From assembly GCA_009774145.1 (NCBI GenBank), contig VSND01000089.1, positions 1-14,058 of the forward strand: a stretch of 14,058 bases of DNA. Direction: 5' to 3'. The first letter of the stretch is position 1; the number at the start of each line of letters is the position of its first letter. Under the pieces are notes generated by a model, which was given only the letters and a program-made list of their open reading frames with translations, had not been told where the DNA came from and did no database searches. Positions 13,428 through 14,058 of this stretch are shown here, piece by piece. Origin of the DNA: Lachnospiraceae bacterium. Lineage in GTDB: Bacteria > Bacillota > Clostridia > Lachnospirales > Lachnospiraceae. The position numbers and the translations under genes are program-made.

Positions 13428-14058
13428 TTAACTCATCTTGCTTAAAATTTCTTTTGGTTTCTGTACTACCACAAATATACAGGACAATGAAACTGCAATC
13501 AAAATCACACCCAATACAGAACAGGCAGACAGCAGGACTATTTTTCCTGTCACTTCCGTTTGAACACCCATTACCTTTGTTTCATATTCTGCCACTCCTG
13601 CACCTCCTGTCATGCCTTCTTCCGCTTTCCTCTGTTCCTCCTGTTGCTGAACTTGATAACCCACCAGATAATCTGCAACACTTTTAGATAATGCAGGTGC
13701 ACATACAGTTGCCAGCGTAAAAGAAACGCATCCTATCAGGATTCCTTCCAGTATCATCTGTGCTATAATGGCAGCCTTGCCTTTCCCGATTGCCAAAAAT
13801 ATACCTATTTCATGCACCCTGCCTTTCAGCCAGAACAGGAATACAAGAAAAATAATGACTGCGCCCGAAACGGCAACTAAGATCAGTATTATGGTACTCA
13901 TTTCATCCAGGTCTCCGAAATTCGCTGCCATCGTATCGCTCATCCCGGTATTGTCAAGGAAATCATAGCGTTTCCAGTCAATGTCAGCTTTCCTGATCCT
14001 CTCCTTTACCGTTTCATACTCATCTACATTCTCTACCCAGAATGTCGCATATTGATAC
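13428..14058 (-). CDS. FtsX/MacB-type ABC transporter permease, C-terminal part (runs off the window)
   Basis: About 209 C-terminal residues are visible; the frame is open through the right edge, so the gene starts beyond position 14058. The visible part begins in the extracellular domain (FWVENVEDYETVKERIRKAD), typical of the region just before the second transmembrane helix in MacB-like permeases. Three helices follow: around STIILILVAVSGAVIIFLVF, around MILEGILIGCVSFTLATV, and near the end KIVLLSACSVLGVILIAVSL. Between them is HEIGIFLAIGKGK, the conserved 'EIG-x-x-x-A-x-G' cytoplasmic loop of FtsX domains. The stretch between the last two helices carries a Gln/Glu-rich insert. The stop (TAA at 13430-13428) lies 10 bases before the ATPase gene. 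A separate start at the internal Met near 13943 is not needed, because the frame continues upstream with matching family sequence. Confidence 0.9.
   Translation of the reverse strand, partial: YQYATFWVENVDEYETVKERIRKADIDWKRYDFLDNTGMSDTMAANFGDLDEMSTIILILVAVSGAVIIFLVFLFWLKGRVHEIGIFLAIGKGKAAIIAQMILEGILIGCVSFTLATVCAPALSKSVADYLVGYQVQQQEEQRKAEEGMTGGAGVAEYETKVMGVQTEVTGKIVLLSACSVLGVILIAVSLSCIFVVVQKPKEILSKMS

Overview
The window reads as chromosomal DNA of an anaerobic gut Firmicute, most likely a Lachnospiraceae-type Clostridium relative. The evidence is a Clostridia-type three-domain flavodiiron protein, AGGAGG-like ribosome binding sites, a dockerin/cohesin pair, an M60 mucin-type peptidase, and a C-terminal Rpn-nuclease remnant of the kind common in that family. 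No species is claimed. Every convincing gene lies on the minus strand, so the map is best read from right to left.

Right end (14058 to about 12340): the C-terminal part of an FtsX/MacB-type ABC permease runs off the window edge. It is followed by its ATPase, then by a small unidentified reading frame that appears broken by a one-base frameshift. A strong hairpin with a T-tract closes the block. Middle right (12302 to 9707): a monocistronic-looking gene for an FDP-F-type flavodiiron protein. It fuses a diiron/flavodoxin core, a short-spaced rubredoxin and an NADH:rubredoxin oxidoreductase, and should act as a self-contained NADH:O2 (or NO) reductase.

Centre (9701 to 2867): the most distinctive unit. 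A promoter and a structured leader with a possible 22-codon upstream ORF precede a 1827-residue secreted M60 (enhancin/ZmpB-like) metallopeptidase. It carries FN3 and discoidin-like modules and an internal type-I dockerin. Its stop overlaps by ATGA with the start of a second gene. That gene encodes a signal peptide, a cohesin-like domain, a long acidic Ser/Pro/Glu linker, one transmembrane helix and a strongly basic tail. The simplest reading is a two-gene, membrane-anchored, one-enzyme 'mini-cellulosome' for mucin glycoproteins. A good intrinsic terminator ends it.

Left (about 2820 to 353): a two-gene operon for an AlgI/DltB-type MBOAT acyltransferase and a membrane-anchored SGNH-hydrolase-like partner, probably O-acylating an extracellular glycan. 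The extreme left (15 to 263) holds the degraded C-terminus of an Rpn-family nuclease/transposase-like protein. The central and left units are thus both cell-surface systems, one cutting host glycoprotein and one modifying a glycan. The flavodiiron protein would protect an anaerobe living near the oxygenated mucus layer. That functional link is inference.
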